A DNA stretch of 49,923 nucleotides from Pandoraea sp. (GTDB lineage Bacteria > Pseudomonadota > Gammaproteobacteria > Burkholderiales > Burkholderiaceae): the NCBI RefSeq assembly GCF_004297875.1, contig NZ_SCSK01000065.1, forward strand, positions 1 to 49,923, read 5' to 3'. This document shows, piece by piece, positions 24,336-31,615 of this stretch (position 1 is the first letter of the stretch; each line of letters opens with the position of its first letter). The notes under the pieces were generated by a model that saw only the letters and a program-made list of their open reading frames with translations, did not search any database and was not told the DNA's origin. Position numbers and translations under genes: made by a program.

Positions 24336-24899
24336 GTGACGCGATTATTTTTCCGGCGTTTGGCACTTCAGCGGCTTGCCGCGCTCGGGTGCCTGGCAGG
24401 GTTGGCGGCTTGTTCCCCCCACTACGATTGGCGTGTCGTGCAGTCCTCCGAGGGCGCCTACAGTATCACTTATCCAGCCAAACCCAGCAGCGACGCGCGC
24501 GAGGTGCATCTGTCGACGGGAGTATTGCCGATGCACATGCAGGCAGCGCGGGTCGACCAGGCCTTATTTGCAGTGGGTGTGATCAAGCTGCCGAGTGCGG
24601 ACGTCGCCTTACGCACCCGCGTGATGGCCGATCTGCAAAAGGGCCTGCTTGCCAACCTGGGTGCCGCGCAATCGCAAGTGCAGACGGTGCAGATTCGCGT
24701 GGCCTCGCAGTCGCCGCCGTTCGTGACCGGCACGGGAGTGTACGCGCAGGGGCATGGTGTCGACGGCAAGGAGCAGCGCTTCGTCGATGCGCGCTTCGTT
24801 GCGTATGGCGACCGGGTCTATCAGGTTGTCGTGCTCGGCGAAAAGGCGCCGCCGCAAGAGCAGATCGAGCAATTCTTCGACTCGTTCACGCTCGAGTAA
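24336..24899 (+). CDS. Putative lipoprotein of unknown function
   Basis: The 187-residue protein begins MTRLFFRRLALQRLAALG and has a lipobox-like LAGLAAC near residue 26, suggesting an outer-membrane or inner-membrane lipoprotein. The rest contains YSITYPAKPSSDAREVHL and VYQVVVLGEKAPPQEQIEQFFDSFTL, a pattern seen in small conserved hypothetical proteins. No function is assigned. A GTG at 24336 is preferred since GGGGAGG lies just upstream; an ATG at 24312 is also in frame. It converges with comM, leaving 67 bases. Confidence 0.6.
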   Translation: MTRLFFRRLALQRLAALGCLAGLAACSPHYDWRVVQSSEGAYSITYPAKPSSDAREVHLSTGVLPMHMQAARVDQALFAVGVIKLPSADVALRTRVMADLQKGLLANLGAAQSQVQTVQIRVASQSPPFVTGTGVYAQGHGVDGKEQRFVDARFVAYGDRVYQVVVLGEKAPPQEQIEQFFDSFTLE

Positions 24900-24966
24900 T
24901 CGGCGTGTCGCGAATCCAGCGCCGCCGTCACGGGCCAGGCGGTTCGATCGCTTTTGCCCGTGGAGA

Positions 24967-26481
24967 TCATTTGACCGAGACGGCCCGTCGATATTGAATC
25001 GCTTCCGCGATGTGGGCGCTGTCGATTCCCTCGGCGCCATCCAGATCGGCGATCGTGCGTGCGATTTTGAGCGCCCGGTGATAGGCGCGGGCTGACCAGT
25101 GCAATCGATTTGCGGCGTGACGCAACATGCCGGCCGCCGTCGGCGTGGGTTGGCAGTACCGCTCGATGTCCCGCCCTTGCAGCGCGTGGTTGGGCTTGTC
25201 CTGGCGGGCGAGCTGCCGGCTGCGGGCCGCGCCGACCCGGCGCGCGATGTCGCTGCTCGATTCGCACGCGGGCTGGTTCGCCAAATCGTCGGCGCTCAGT
25301 GCGGGTACCTCGATTTGCACGTCGATCCGGTCGAGCAGCGGCCCGGACAAGCGACCCTGGTAACGGGCAACGGCTTCCGGGGTGCAGCGGCAGCGGCCCG
25401 AGGCATGGCCAAGATAGCCGCAGGGGCAGGGGTTCATGGCCGCGATCAGCTGGAATTCGGCGGGAAATTCCGCCTGCCGGGAGGCGCGCGAGATCGTGAT
25501 GCGGCCGCACTCCAGCGGTTCGCGCAAGACCTCCAGAACCTTGCGGTCGAATTCCGGCAATTCATCGAGAAACAGGACGCCGTGGTGGGCCAGGCTGATT
25601 TCGCCAGGCCTTGGCGTGCCACCCCCGCCGACGAGCGCCACGGCCGATGCGGTGTGATGCGGCGCGCGGAACGGACGCGCGCCCCACCGGGTGGGGTCGA
25701 AGCCTTGCGTGCTCAGGCTGAGCACGGTGGCGACGTCGAGCGACTGCGCTTCGCTCAGCGGCGGCAGGAGGGCCGGGAAGCGGGTTGCCAGCATGGATTT
25801 TCCGGTGCCGGGCGGGCCGATCAACAGCGCCTGGTGTCCGCCGGCGGCGGCAACTTCGAGGGCTCGCTTGACGGGCGCTTGCCCTTTGACTTCGCTCATG
25901 TCGGGATAGTCGCAGACGCACGCCGGCGCCGCCCGGCGGTGGGCGGCGAGCCGGTCGCCGTCGTCGCGGGCCGTCAGGTGCGCGCAGACCTCGAGCAGCG
26001 ACCTGGCGGGATAGACGGTCGCGCACCCGACCAGTGCCGCTTCGTCCGCGTTGGCCGCCGGCAGGACGAAGGCGGCTGGGACCTCGGCATGCGCGAGCGC
26101 GTGCGCCATCGCCAAGGCCCCTCGTATTGGCCGCAACTCCCCGGACAGCGACAGCTCGCCGGCGAATTCGTGATCGGCGAGCGCCGGGGCCGGGATTTGT
26201 CCGCTGGCCGCCAGGATGCCCAGCGCGATGGGCAGATCGAAGCGACCGGACTCCTTGGGCAAGTCTGCCGGCGCCAGATTGACGGTGATGCGGCGTGCGG
26301 GAAATTCGAAGCGGCAGTTCTGGATCGCGGAGCGAACCCGGTCGCGGCTCTCCTTGACCTCGGTGTCGGGCAATCCGACGATCGTCAACGACGGCAGACC
26401 GTTGGCGAGATGAACTTCGACCGTCACCTCGGGCGCGCGCATTCCAGCTAGCGCGCGGCTTTTGACGACCGCGAGCGACAT
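24967..26481 (-). CDS. comM: YifB/ComM family Mg-chelatase-like AAA+ ATPase
   Basis: The 504-residue protein has an N-terminal Lon-protease-like domain (about residues 1-170) and a Mg-chelatase-type AAA+ domain with Walker A GPPGTGKSM near residue 220. A C-terminal domain with GRLSGPLLDRIDVQIEVP follows. A zinc-finger-like insert CPCGYLGHASGRCRC is present. ComM in naturally transformable bacteria is a helicase that helps integrate incoming DNA by branch migration. Transformability here cannot be inferred. GGGAG in the reverse strand precedes the ATG at 26481. Confidence 0.9.
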   Translation of the reverse strand: MSLAVVKSRALAGMRAPEVTVEVHLANGLPSLTIVGLPDTEVKESRDRVRSAIQNCRFEFPARRITVNLAPADLPKESGRFDLPIALGILAASGQIPAPALADHEFAGELSLSGELRPIRGALAMAHALAHAEVPAAFVLPAANADEAALVGCATVYPARSLLEVCAHLTARDDGDRLAAHRRAAPACVCDYPDMSEVKGQAPVKRALEVAAAGGHQALLIGPPGTGKSMLATRFPALLPPLSEAQSLDVATVLSLSTQGFDPTRWGARPFRAPHHTASAVALVGGGGTPRPGEISLAHHGVLFLDELPEFDRKVLEVLREPLECGRITISRASRQAEFPAEFQLIAAMNPCPCGYLGHASGRCRCTPEAVARYQGRLSGPLLDRIDVQIEVPALSADDLANQPACESSSDIARRVGAARSRQLARQDKPNHALQGRDIERYCQPTPTAAGMLRHAANRLHWSARAYHRALKIARTIADLDGAEGIDSAHIAEAIQYRRAVSVK

Positions 26482-26634
26482 GACGTGTTTTCTCCCTGTG
26501 GCGGCGAGCCGGTGTTGCCAGGATGACCCGGCTGCGCCTCGTTAGCGGAGCACTATACGAGGCATCGACCGCCCGCGGGAGTGATGAGGGACAAAATCGG
26601 AATGCGGGAGCAGCGCAACGGAAAACATCCGAGC

Positions 26635-26880
26635 TTAGTCCTGATGATGAGAACGACCTTCGAGTTCGGCGATGCGGCGCTCCAGGGTTTCGAGTTTTTC
26701 CCGGGTACGCGCCAGGACCTGAGCCTGGACGTCGAATTCTTCGCGCGTGACCAGATCGAGCCGATTGAAGCCCTGCACCATCATTGCCTTGATATTGCGC
26801 TCGATGTCGCGGACCGGTGAATGCTTGAGCATTTCTCCCAACTTGGCTTGCATGTCGGACAGGATGTCATTGGGTTTCAT
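26635..26880 (-). CDS. ubiK: Ubiquinone biosynthesis accessory factor UbiK (BMFP domain)
   Basis: The 81-residue protein is a small alpha-helical BMFP family member. It starts MKPNDILSDMQAKLGEML and ends with a coiled coil (VTREEFDVQAQVLARTREKLETLERRIAELE in parts). UbiK promotes ubiquinone synthesis with the UbiJ scaffold in E. coli. AAGGAGG precedes the ATG at 26880. It is divergent from the torF-glnK-amtB operon, and this start lies just beyond the NtrC-like sites. Confidence 0.87.
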   Translation of the reverse strand: MKPNDILSDMQAKLGEMLKHSPVRDIERNIKAMMVQGFNRLDLVTREEFDVQAQVLARTREKLETLERRIAELEGRSHHQD

Positions 26881-26917
26881 CGCCTATTCCTCCTTGGCTG
26901 AGGTATTCAATCAAACG

Positions 26918-26951
26918 GGCACTGCGGTAGTGCATGCACCGAATCCGTGCG
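26918..26951. promoter_or_regulatory. Tandem NtrC-like binding sites
   Basis: Two abutting 17-bp sites match TGCAC-N7-GTGCA at 9 of 10 conserved bases each: GGCAC-N7-GTGCA at 26918-26934 and TGCAC-N7-GTGCG at 26935-26951. A further GTGCG-N7-CGCAC inverted repeat overlaps the second at 26947-26963. The tandem arrangement is typical of NtrC enhancers. Confidence 0.7.
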
Positions 26952-27143
26952 TTTGGAACGCACTATTGGGCATGGGGCGGGGTGCCCGGCGGGGCGTTCC
27001 GAAATGCCCGGAACTGTATCACGGAATTTCTTTCGCGTTTGGCTCGCGAACGTCCTTGCTGGCGTTGCCAAGGGGCGTTTTCGCAGCGCCCGGGATCCCT
27101 GGGGCGCCCGTCAATCCAGTCAGTCGCATGGGTCGAATTCAGA

Positions 27144-27160
27144 TGGCACGGGAGTTGCTT
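27144..27160 (+). promoter_or_regulatory. Sigma-54 promoter
   Basis: TGGCAC (27144-27149) and TTGCTT (27155-27160) are separated by five bases, with the conserved GG and GC 12 bases apart, an excellent match to the sigma-54 consensus. It lies 67 bases before the torF start and would drive torF-glnK-amtB under nitrogen limitation. Confidence 0.85.
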
Positions 27161-27226
27161 ATCCCATTGACGGAAGGTGGGTCACAAGCAACTGTCATTC
27201 AATGAATTCAACCGGGGTAACGCGAT

Positions 27227-28027
27227 ATGAAAACTGTATCAGCTGTGATGGCGGGGTGTCTATTTTGTGGCGCGATGGCCGGCATGACTGGCGCGGCGCG
27301 GGCGCAGTCGGCGTCTGCGGGGCCAGCCAGTGCGCTGACCATCACGGCCAACGTGGGGCTGGCGTCGGACTATCGGTTCCGCGGGATTTCCCAGACCGAC
27401 AAGAATCCCGCCGTGCAAGGCGGTTTCGATCTCACCCATACGAGCGGGTTATATGCGGGGGTATGGGCCTCCAATATTAGCTGGATTTCGGATGGGAATT
27501 CGGCGGTGAGCGCTCCGATCGAAATGGATTTCTATGGCGGATATCGCGGGGAGATCGTCAAGGGTCTGACCTTCGATGTCGGCGGCCTGCAGTATTACTA
27601 CCCGGGCTCGTATCCGAGCAACCAATATTTCCCGCGTCCGCATACGTTCGAGCTTTATGCACAACTGGGTTATGGGCCGTTCACGCTGAAATACTCGAAT
27701 TCCCTGACGCGACTGTTCGGATTGGTCAATCCGGTGACCGGCGCCTCGACCACGAACAGCGGATACCTCGATCTGACGGGCAATTTCGACCTTGGCTGGT
27801 GGGGATTGAGTGCGACGGGGCATGTGGGCCACCAGTTTGTCCACAACTACAGCCAGGCGTCGTACACCGACTGGAAGATCGCCCTGAACAAGGATCTCGG
27901 CAAGGGCTTCAGCGCCTCGCTCGCCTATATCGATACCAACGCGAAAAAATCCGTCTATTCGGCTGCCAACAACGGCAGGTTTTTGGGGGGGGCCACGGTG
28001 GTTGCCAGCATTACCAGAACGTTTTGA
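27227..28027 (+). CDS. TorF family putative porin (NlmA-like)
   Basis: The 266-residue protein has a signal peptide (residues 1-27, ending ARA-Q). A beta-rich body begins LTITANVGLASDYRFRGISQTDKNPAVQGGFDL in parts, the usual start of TorF/DUF320-type outer-membrane porins. It ends with an aromatic residue (SITRTF). The operon gene nlmA beside glnK-amtB of Herbaspirillum seropedicae is the probable counterpart, and there the operon is NtrC- and sigma-54-controlled. Here the sigma-54 promoter and NtrC-like sites lie upstream, in line with that. Its ligand is unknown. Confidence 0.78.
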   Translation: MKTVSAVMAGCLFCGAMAGMTGAARAQSASAGPASALTITANVGLASDYRFRGISQTDKNPAVQGGFDLTHTSGLYAGVWASNISWISDGNSAVSAPIEMDFYGGYRGEIVKGLTFDVGGLQYYYPGSYPSNQYFPRPHTFELYAQLGYGPFTLKYSNSLTRLFGLVNPVTGASTTNSGYLDLTGNFDLGWWGLSATGHVGHQFVHNYSQASYTDWKIALNKDLGKGFSASLAYIDTNAKKSVYSAANNGRFLGGATVVASITRTF

Positions 28028-28142
28028 AGTTGTTAGGGCGTGATGCGGGTGCCGGGCACGGCCCATCCGCATCGCATGCGGCTGCGTCGGGCGACCGGCA
28101 GAACCTAGCCAGATTGCAGCAACCTCCAAGGAGCCAGACATC

Positions 28143-28481
28143 ATGAAGTTGATTATCGCCATAGTTAAACCATTCAAGCTCGACGAGGTGCGCGAGGCGC
28201 TATCCGCGATCGGCGTCTCGGGCATCACGGTGACCGAGGTCAAGGGCTTCGGACGGCAAAAGGGGCACACGGAGCTGTATCGCGGCGCCGAGTATGTGGT
28301 CGATTTCCTGCCAAAAGTGAAGATCGAGGTCGTCGTCGGCGACGACGTGGTCGATCAGGCCGTCGAAGCGATCGAGCAGGCCGCTCGCACCGGCAAGATC
28401 GGCGACGGAAAGATTTTTGTGACGCCCGTCGAGCAAGTGATTCGGATCCGCACCGGCGAGACCGGCGCGGACGCTTTGTAA
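28143..28481 (+). CDS. glnK: PII nitrogen regulatory protein GlnK
   Basis: The 112-residue PII protein has the T-loop Tyr51 (in LYRGAEYVVDF) that is uridylylated by GlnD, and the conserved C-terminal segment KIGDGKIFVTPVEQVIRIRTGE. It senses 2-oxoglutarate, ATP/ADP and, through Tyr51, glutamine, and blocks AmtB when nitrogen is plentiful. AAGGAG precedes the ATG closely. It sits 28 bases before amtB, the near-universal glnK-amtB pairing, and 116 bases after the torF-like gene in the sigma-54 operon. Confidence 0.96.
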   Translation: MKLIIAIVKPFKLDEVREALSAIGVSGITVTEVKGFGRQKGHTELYRGAEYVVDFLPKVKIEVVVGDDVVDQAVEAIEQAARTGKIGDGKIFVTPVEQVIRIRTGETGADAL

Positions 28482-28508
28482 AAAAATAGGGACAAGAGGA
28501 AAACGAAG

Positions 28509-29903
28509 ATGCGTAAATTATTGGTGTTCTTGTTGCTCACCGGCTCGCTGCTCGCTGGCGGGGTAGGCGCAGCGATGGCGGACGACGCTTCCGCGCCGGC
28601 CGCGGCAGCGCCTGTGGCGACTGCCCCAGCGGCCCCGGCGGCGGCCCCTGCCGCGCCGACCGCGCCATTTTCGGTCGACGCGTCGAAGATCAGTGCGGGC
28701 GATACGGCCTGGATGTTGACTTCCACGGCGCTGGTGCTGTTCATGACGATTCCGGGCCTGGCGTTGTTTTATGGCGGCATGGTGCGCAAGAAAAACGTGT
28801 TGGCCACGTTGATGCAAAGCTTCGCGATCACCTGCGTGGTGACGATCCTCTGGACGGTCATTGGCTACAGTCTGGCGTTCACGCCCGGCGGGCCGTTCAT
28901 CGGGGGGCTCTCGCGTGTCTTCCTCGAAGGCATGAATTACATCAAGGGAGACAAGGCGACCACGCTCACGGTGAGTCACCTGGCGCCAACGATCCCGGAA
29001 ACGGTCTATTTCGTCTACCAAATGACGTTTGCGATCATTACTCCGGCGTTGATTACCGGCGCCTTCGCGGACCGCATGAAGTTCTCCGCCATGCTGATCT
29101 TCATGTCGCTGTGGTCGGTCATCGTCTATGCCCCGATCGCTCATATGGTCTGGGAGCCGACCGGCTGGCTCGCGGGCGCAGGCATCCTCGATTTCGCCGG
29201 CGGCACAGTGGTGCATATCAACGCCGGTATTGCCGGCCTGGTGTGCTGTCTCGTACTGGGCAAGCGGGTGGGCTACGGCAGAGAGGCGATGGCTCCGCAT
29301 AATCTGGTGCTCACGCTCATCGGCGCCGCGATGCTGTGGGTCGGCTGGTTTGGCTTCAACGCCGGCTCGGCGGTGGCTGCCGATGGCCGTGCGGGCTTCG
29401 CGATGCTGACCACCCAAGTGGCTACCGCCGTGGCGGCACTGGCCTGGATGTTCGTCGAGTGGCTCGCCAAGGGCAAACCGTCGGTGCTGGGCATCGCTTC
29501 GGGTGCGGTGGCCGGGCTGGTGGCCATCACGCCGGCGTCCGGTTTTGTCGGCGTCACGGGGGCGCTCGCCATCGGGTTGGCCGCTGGCGTGATCTGCTTC
29601 TGGTCGGCAACCTGGCTCAAGAGCAAGATGGGCTACGACGATTCGCTGGACGCTTTCGGCGTGCATGGTATCGGCGGTATCGTCGGCGCACTGCTCACGG
29701 GGGTGTTCGCGGTCAAGGATATCGGCGGGGTCGACGGCAGCGTGATATTGCAGGCAAAAGGGGTGCTGACGACGTTGATTTACAGCGGCGTGGTGAGCTT
29801 CATCCTGCTGAAGGTGATCGATAAGGTGATGGGCCTGCGAGTCAGCGAAGAGCAGGAACGCGAAGGTCTGGACGTGACGCTGCATGGGGAACACGTCGAA
29901 TAG
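28509..29903 (+). CDS. amtB: Ammonium transporter
   Basis: The 464-residue protein has an N-terminal signal sequence followed by an Ala/Pro-rich linker (about residues 27-55) and then the 11-span Amt core. Recognisable segments are TALVLFMTIPGLALFYGGMVRKKN, the pore His regions VIVYAPIAHMVW and DSLDAFGVHGIGGIVGALLTGVFA, and LTLIGAAMLWVGWFGFNAGSA. It carries ammonium or ammonia into the cell and is gated by GlnK. Its end has a hydrophilic tail. A terminator follows at 29993. Confidence 0.96.
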   Translation: MRKLLVFLLLTGSLLAGGVGAAMADDASAPAAAAPVATAPAAPAAAPAAPTAPFSVDASKISAGDTAWMLTSTALVLFMTIPGLALFYGGMVRKKNVLATLMQSFAITCVVTILWTVIGYSLAFTPGGPFIGGLSRVFLEGMNYIKGDKATTLTVSHLAPTIPETVYFVYQMTFAIITPALITGAFADRMKFSAMLIFMSLWSVIVYAPIAHMVWEPTGWLAGAGILDFAGGTVVHINAGIAGLVCCLVLGKRVGYGREAMAPHNLVLTLIGAAMLWVGWFGFNAGSAVAADGRAGFAMLTTQVATAVAALAWMFVEWLAKGKPSVLGIASGAVAGLVAITPASGFVGVTGALAIGLAAGVICFWSATWLKSKMGYDDSLDAFGVHGIGGIVGALLTGVFAVKDIGGVDGSVILQAKGVLTTLIYSGVVSFILLKVIDKVMGLRVSEEQEREGLDVTLHGEHVE

Positions 29904-29954
29904 ACCATCTTGCGAAATAACCTTTTGGGTTTAAGGGGTATGCGCGAGGAGAGC

Positions 29955-29985
29955 CGTCTGGCTGCCGAGGTAGGCAGTCCAGACG
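29955..29985 (+). repeat. Long hairpin downstream of amtB
   Basis: CGTCTGGCTGCC (29955-29966) pairs with GGCAG-T-CCAGACG (29973-29985), a 12-bp stem with one bulged base. It precedes the rho-independent terminator at 29993. Confidence 0.7.
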
Positions 29986-29992
29986 TTTGAGG

Positions 29993-30016
29993 CGGGCGCG
30001 GGGCGCCCGTTTTTTT
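29993..30016 (+). terminator. Terminator of the torF-glnK-amtB operon
   Basis: The perfect 7-bp stem CGGGCGC/GCGCCCG (29993-29999 with 30003-30009) has a 3-base loop and is followed by seven Ts. It lies 89 bases after amtB and before gshA. Confidence 0.85.
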
Positions 30017-30099
30017 GCTTGATTTCCTTTTGGACGGCCGCAAATATACAAAGAAGTATTTGCTCTACAATCGGAGCTTCATTTGTATCTGAGAAGCGC

Positions 30100-31389
30100 A
30101 TGGTCCCGCACCTCGTTACGGCCCTCAAGGGGCCGCTGCTTGATCTAGAGAAAAAAATCCTCGATGCCACGCCGGCAATCGAGCGTTGGTTCCGTATGGA
30201 ATGGCAGGAACACACGCCGCCGTTCTATTGTTCGGTCGATCTGCGCAATGCGGGGTTCAAGCTCGCGCCAGTCGATACCAATCTGTTTCCGGGCGGTTTC
30301 AACAATCTGTTGCCGGAAATGTTGCCATTGGCTGTGCAGGCGGCCATGGCCGCGATCGAAAAGATCTGCCCGGACGCCAAGAATCTCCTGATGATTCCGG
30401 AGCAGCACACGCGCAATACGTTTTACCTGCAAAACATTGCGCGCTTGTCTTCGATCATGCGGCACGCCGGCCTGAACGTGCGCCTGGGCAGTCTGTCTCC
30501 GGATATTACCGAGCCGACCACGGTCGAGCTGCCGGACGGCCAGCAACTCGTGATCGAACCGCTCGAGCGGACTTCGCGTCGGCTGGGCCTGAAAAACTTC
30601 GATCCTTGCTCCATTCTCCTCAACAACGATCTGTCGACAGGTATTCCGCCGATCCTGGAAAATCTGCACGAGCAGTATCTGTTGCCGCCATTGCACGCAG
30701 GATGGGCGGTGCGTCGCAAAAGCCAGCATTTTGCATGTTATGACGATGTTGCAAAGAAATTTGCCAAACTGATCGACGTCGACCAGTGGATGCTGAATCC
30801 CTATTTCACCAAATGCAGCGGTATCGATTTTCAGCACAGCACCGGCGAGGAATGCCTGGCTGACAGCGTTGACGCGCTGTTCAAAAAGATCAACAAGAAA
30901 TATCGCGAGTACGGTATCGAAGAAAAGCCCTTTGTCGTTATCAAGGCCGATGCCGGAACGTACGGCATGGGTGTGATGACGGTGCGCGATGCCGCGGAAG
31001 TCAAACACTTGCCGCGCAAGGAGCGCAATCGGATGAGCGTGGCGCAGGAGGGGTTGCCCGTGAGCGACGTCTTGCTGCAGGAGGGAGTCCACACGTTCGA
31101 GAAAATCAATGAAGCCGTCGCGGAACCGGTGGTGTATATGATCGACCGTTACGTGGTTGGTGGATTTTATCGGGTTCACACGGGACGGGCGATTGACGAA
31201 AACCTCAATGCGCCGGGCATGCATTTCGTGCCGCTGGCGTTCGAGCATACGGCCTTGCCGGATGTGCATGCCAAGCCGGGTGCGGCGCCGCCCAATCGGT
31301 TCTATATGTATGGCGTTGTGGCGCGCTTGGCGTTGTTGGCCGCATCGCTTGAGCTGGAGCGTACGGATCCGGATCAAGAAGTGTATTAA
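30100..31389 (+). CDS. gshA: Glutamate-cysteine ligase, proteobacterial alternative type
   Basis: The 429-residue protein belongs to the glutamate-cysteine ligase group found in Burkholderia and acidithiobacilli, distinct from E. coli GshA. Visible segments are PPFYCSVDLRNAGFKLAPVDTNLFPGGFNN in pieces, LMIPEQHTRNTFYLQN, VIKADAGTYGMGVMTV and NEAVAEPVVYMIDRYVVGGFYRVH. It makes gamma-glutamylcysteine. GAGAAG precedes the ATG at 30100; the in-frame extension to 30019 has no conserved sequence. gshB follows after an inserted regulator gene. Confidence 0.92.
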   Translation: MVPHLVTALKGPLLDLEKKILDATPAIERWFRMEWQEHTPPFYCSVDLRNAGFKLAPVDTNLFPGGFNNLLPEMLPLAVQAAMAAIEKICPDAKNLLMIPEQHTRNTFYLQNIARLSSIMRHAGLNVRLGSLSPDITEPTTVELPDGQQLVIEPLERTSRRLGLKNFDPCSILLNNDLSTGIPPILENLHEQYLLPPLHAGWAVRRKSQHFACYDDVAKKFAKLIDVDQWMLNPYFTKCSGIDFQHSTGEECLADSVDALFKKINKKYREYGIEEKPFVVIKADAGTYGMGVMTVRDAAEVKHLPRKERNRMSVAQEGLPVSDVLLQEGVHTFEKINEAVAEPVVYMIDRYVVGGFYRVHTGRAIDENLNAPGMHFVPLAFEHTALPDVHAKPGAAPPNRFYMYGVVARLALLAASLELERTDPDQEVY

Positions 31390-31395
31390 AAAAAT

Positions 31396-31427
31396 GTGCC
31401 CGGCCGGCCCCCCGACAAGCCGGGCAC
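31396..31427 (+). terminator. Hairpin after gshA, possible terminator
   Basis: The perfect 9-bp arms GTGCCCGGC (31396-31404) and GCCGGGCAC (31419-31427) flank a 14-base loop and are followed by TATATTT. The hairpin lies 6 bases after gshA. The loop is long and the T-run imperfect. Confidence 0.5.
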
Positions 31428-31431
31428 TATA

Positions 31432-31462
31432 TTTGCCGCACATGCGAGCGATGTGCGGCAAA
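31432..31462. repeat. Perfect 12-bp inverted repeat between gshA and the LuxR-type gene
   Basis: TTTGCCGCACAT (31432-31443) and ATGTGCGGCAAA (31451-31462) flank seven bases, a perfect 12-bp inverted repeat with the shape of a dimer operator or an RNA hairpin. It lies five bases after the previous hairpin and 153 bases upstream of the LuxR gene. Confidence 0.85.
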
Positions 31463-31595
31463 TTCTCGCACCGCATACGCGGTGGGCGCAGAACCTTATT
31501 ATCGACTCCCTGATTTGCCTGTCTTGCCGGTTGACCTTGCAAGCGTTCAATCGTGTTCGCGCCACAGAATGATGCTTGCTTTCCCGGATCGAAAC

Positions 31596-31613
31596 ATCCC
31601 CCGATGGGGGGAT
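31596..31613 (+). promoter_or_regulatory. Hairpin covering the ribosome binding site of the LuxR-type gene
   Basis: ATCCCCC (31596-31602) pairs with GGGGGAT (31607-31613) directly before the ATG at 31616. The purine-rich strand is the only Shine-Dalgarno-like element available, so the hairpin would hide it. Confidence 0.6.
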
Positions 31614-31615
31614 AA

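Larger units (their letters stand above)
26881..27226. other. Regulatory intergenic region upstream of the torF-glnK-amtB operon
   Basis: This 346-base gap holds two NtrC-like sites near ubiK and a sigma-54 promoter 67 bases before the torF start codon. Both are listed separately. The interval between them is about 190 bases, the usual distance for enhancer-dependent promoters. No gene is supported here. Confidence 0.7.

Noticed and set aside
27227..28027. torF-like gene considered as a phage or toxin-type beta-barrel
   Set aside because: The signal peptide, terminal Phe and its place before glnK-amtB under a sigma-54 promoter fit a TorF/NlmA-type outer-membrane protein.
28518..29894. 458-codon frame antisense to amtB
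   Set aside because: amtB is certain on the forward strand. The antisense product is His/Arg/Gln-rich and matches the mirror of codon bias.
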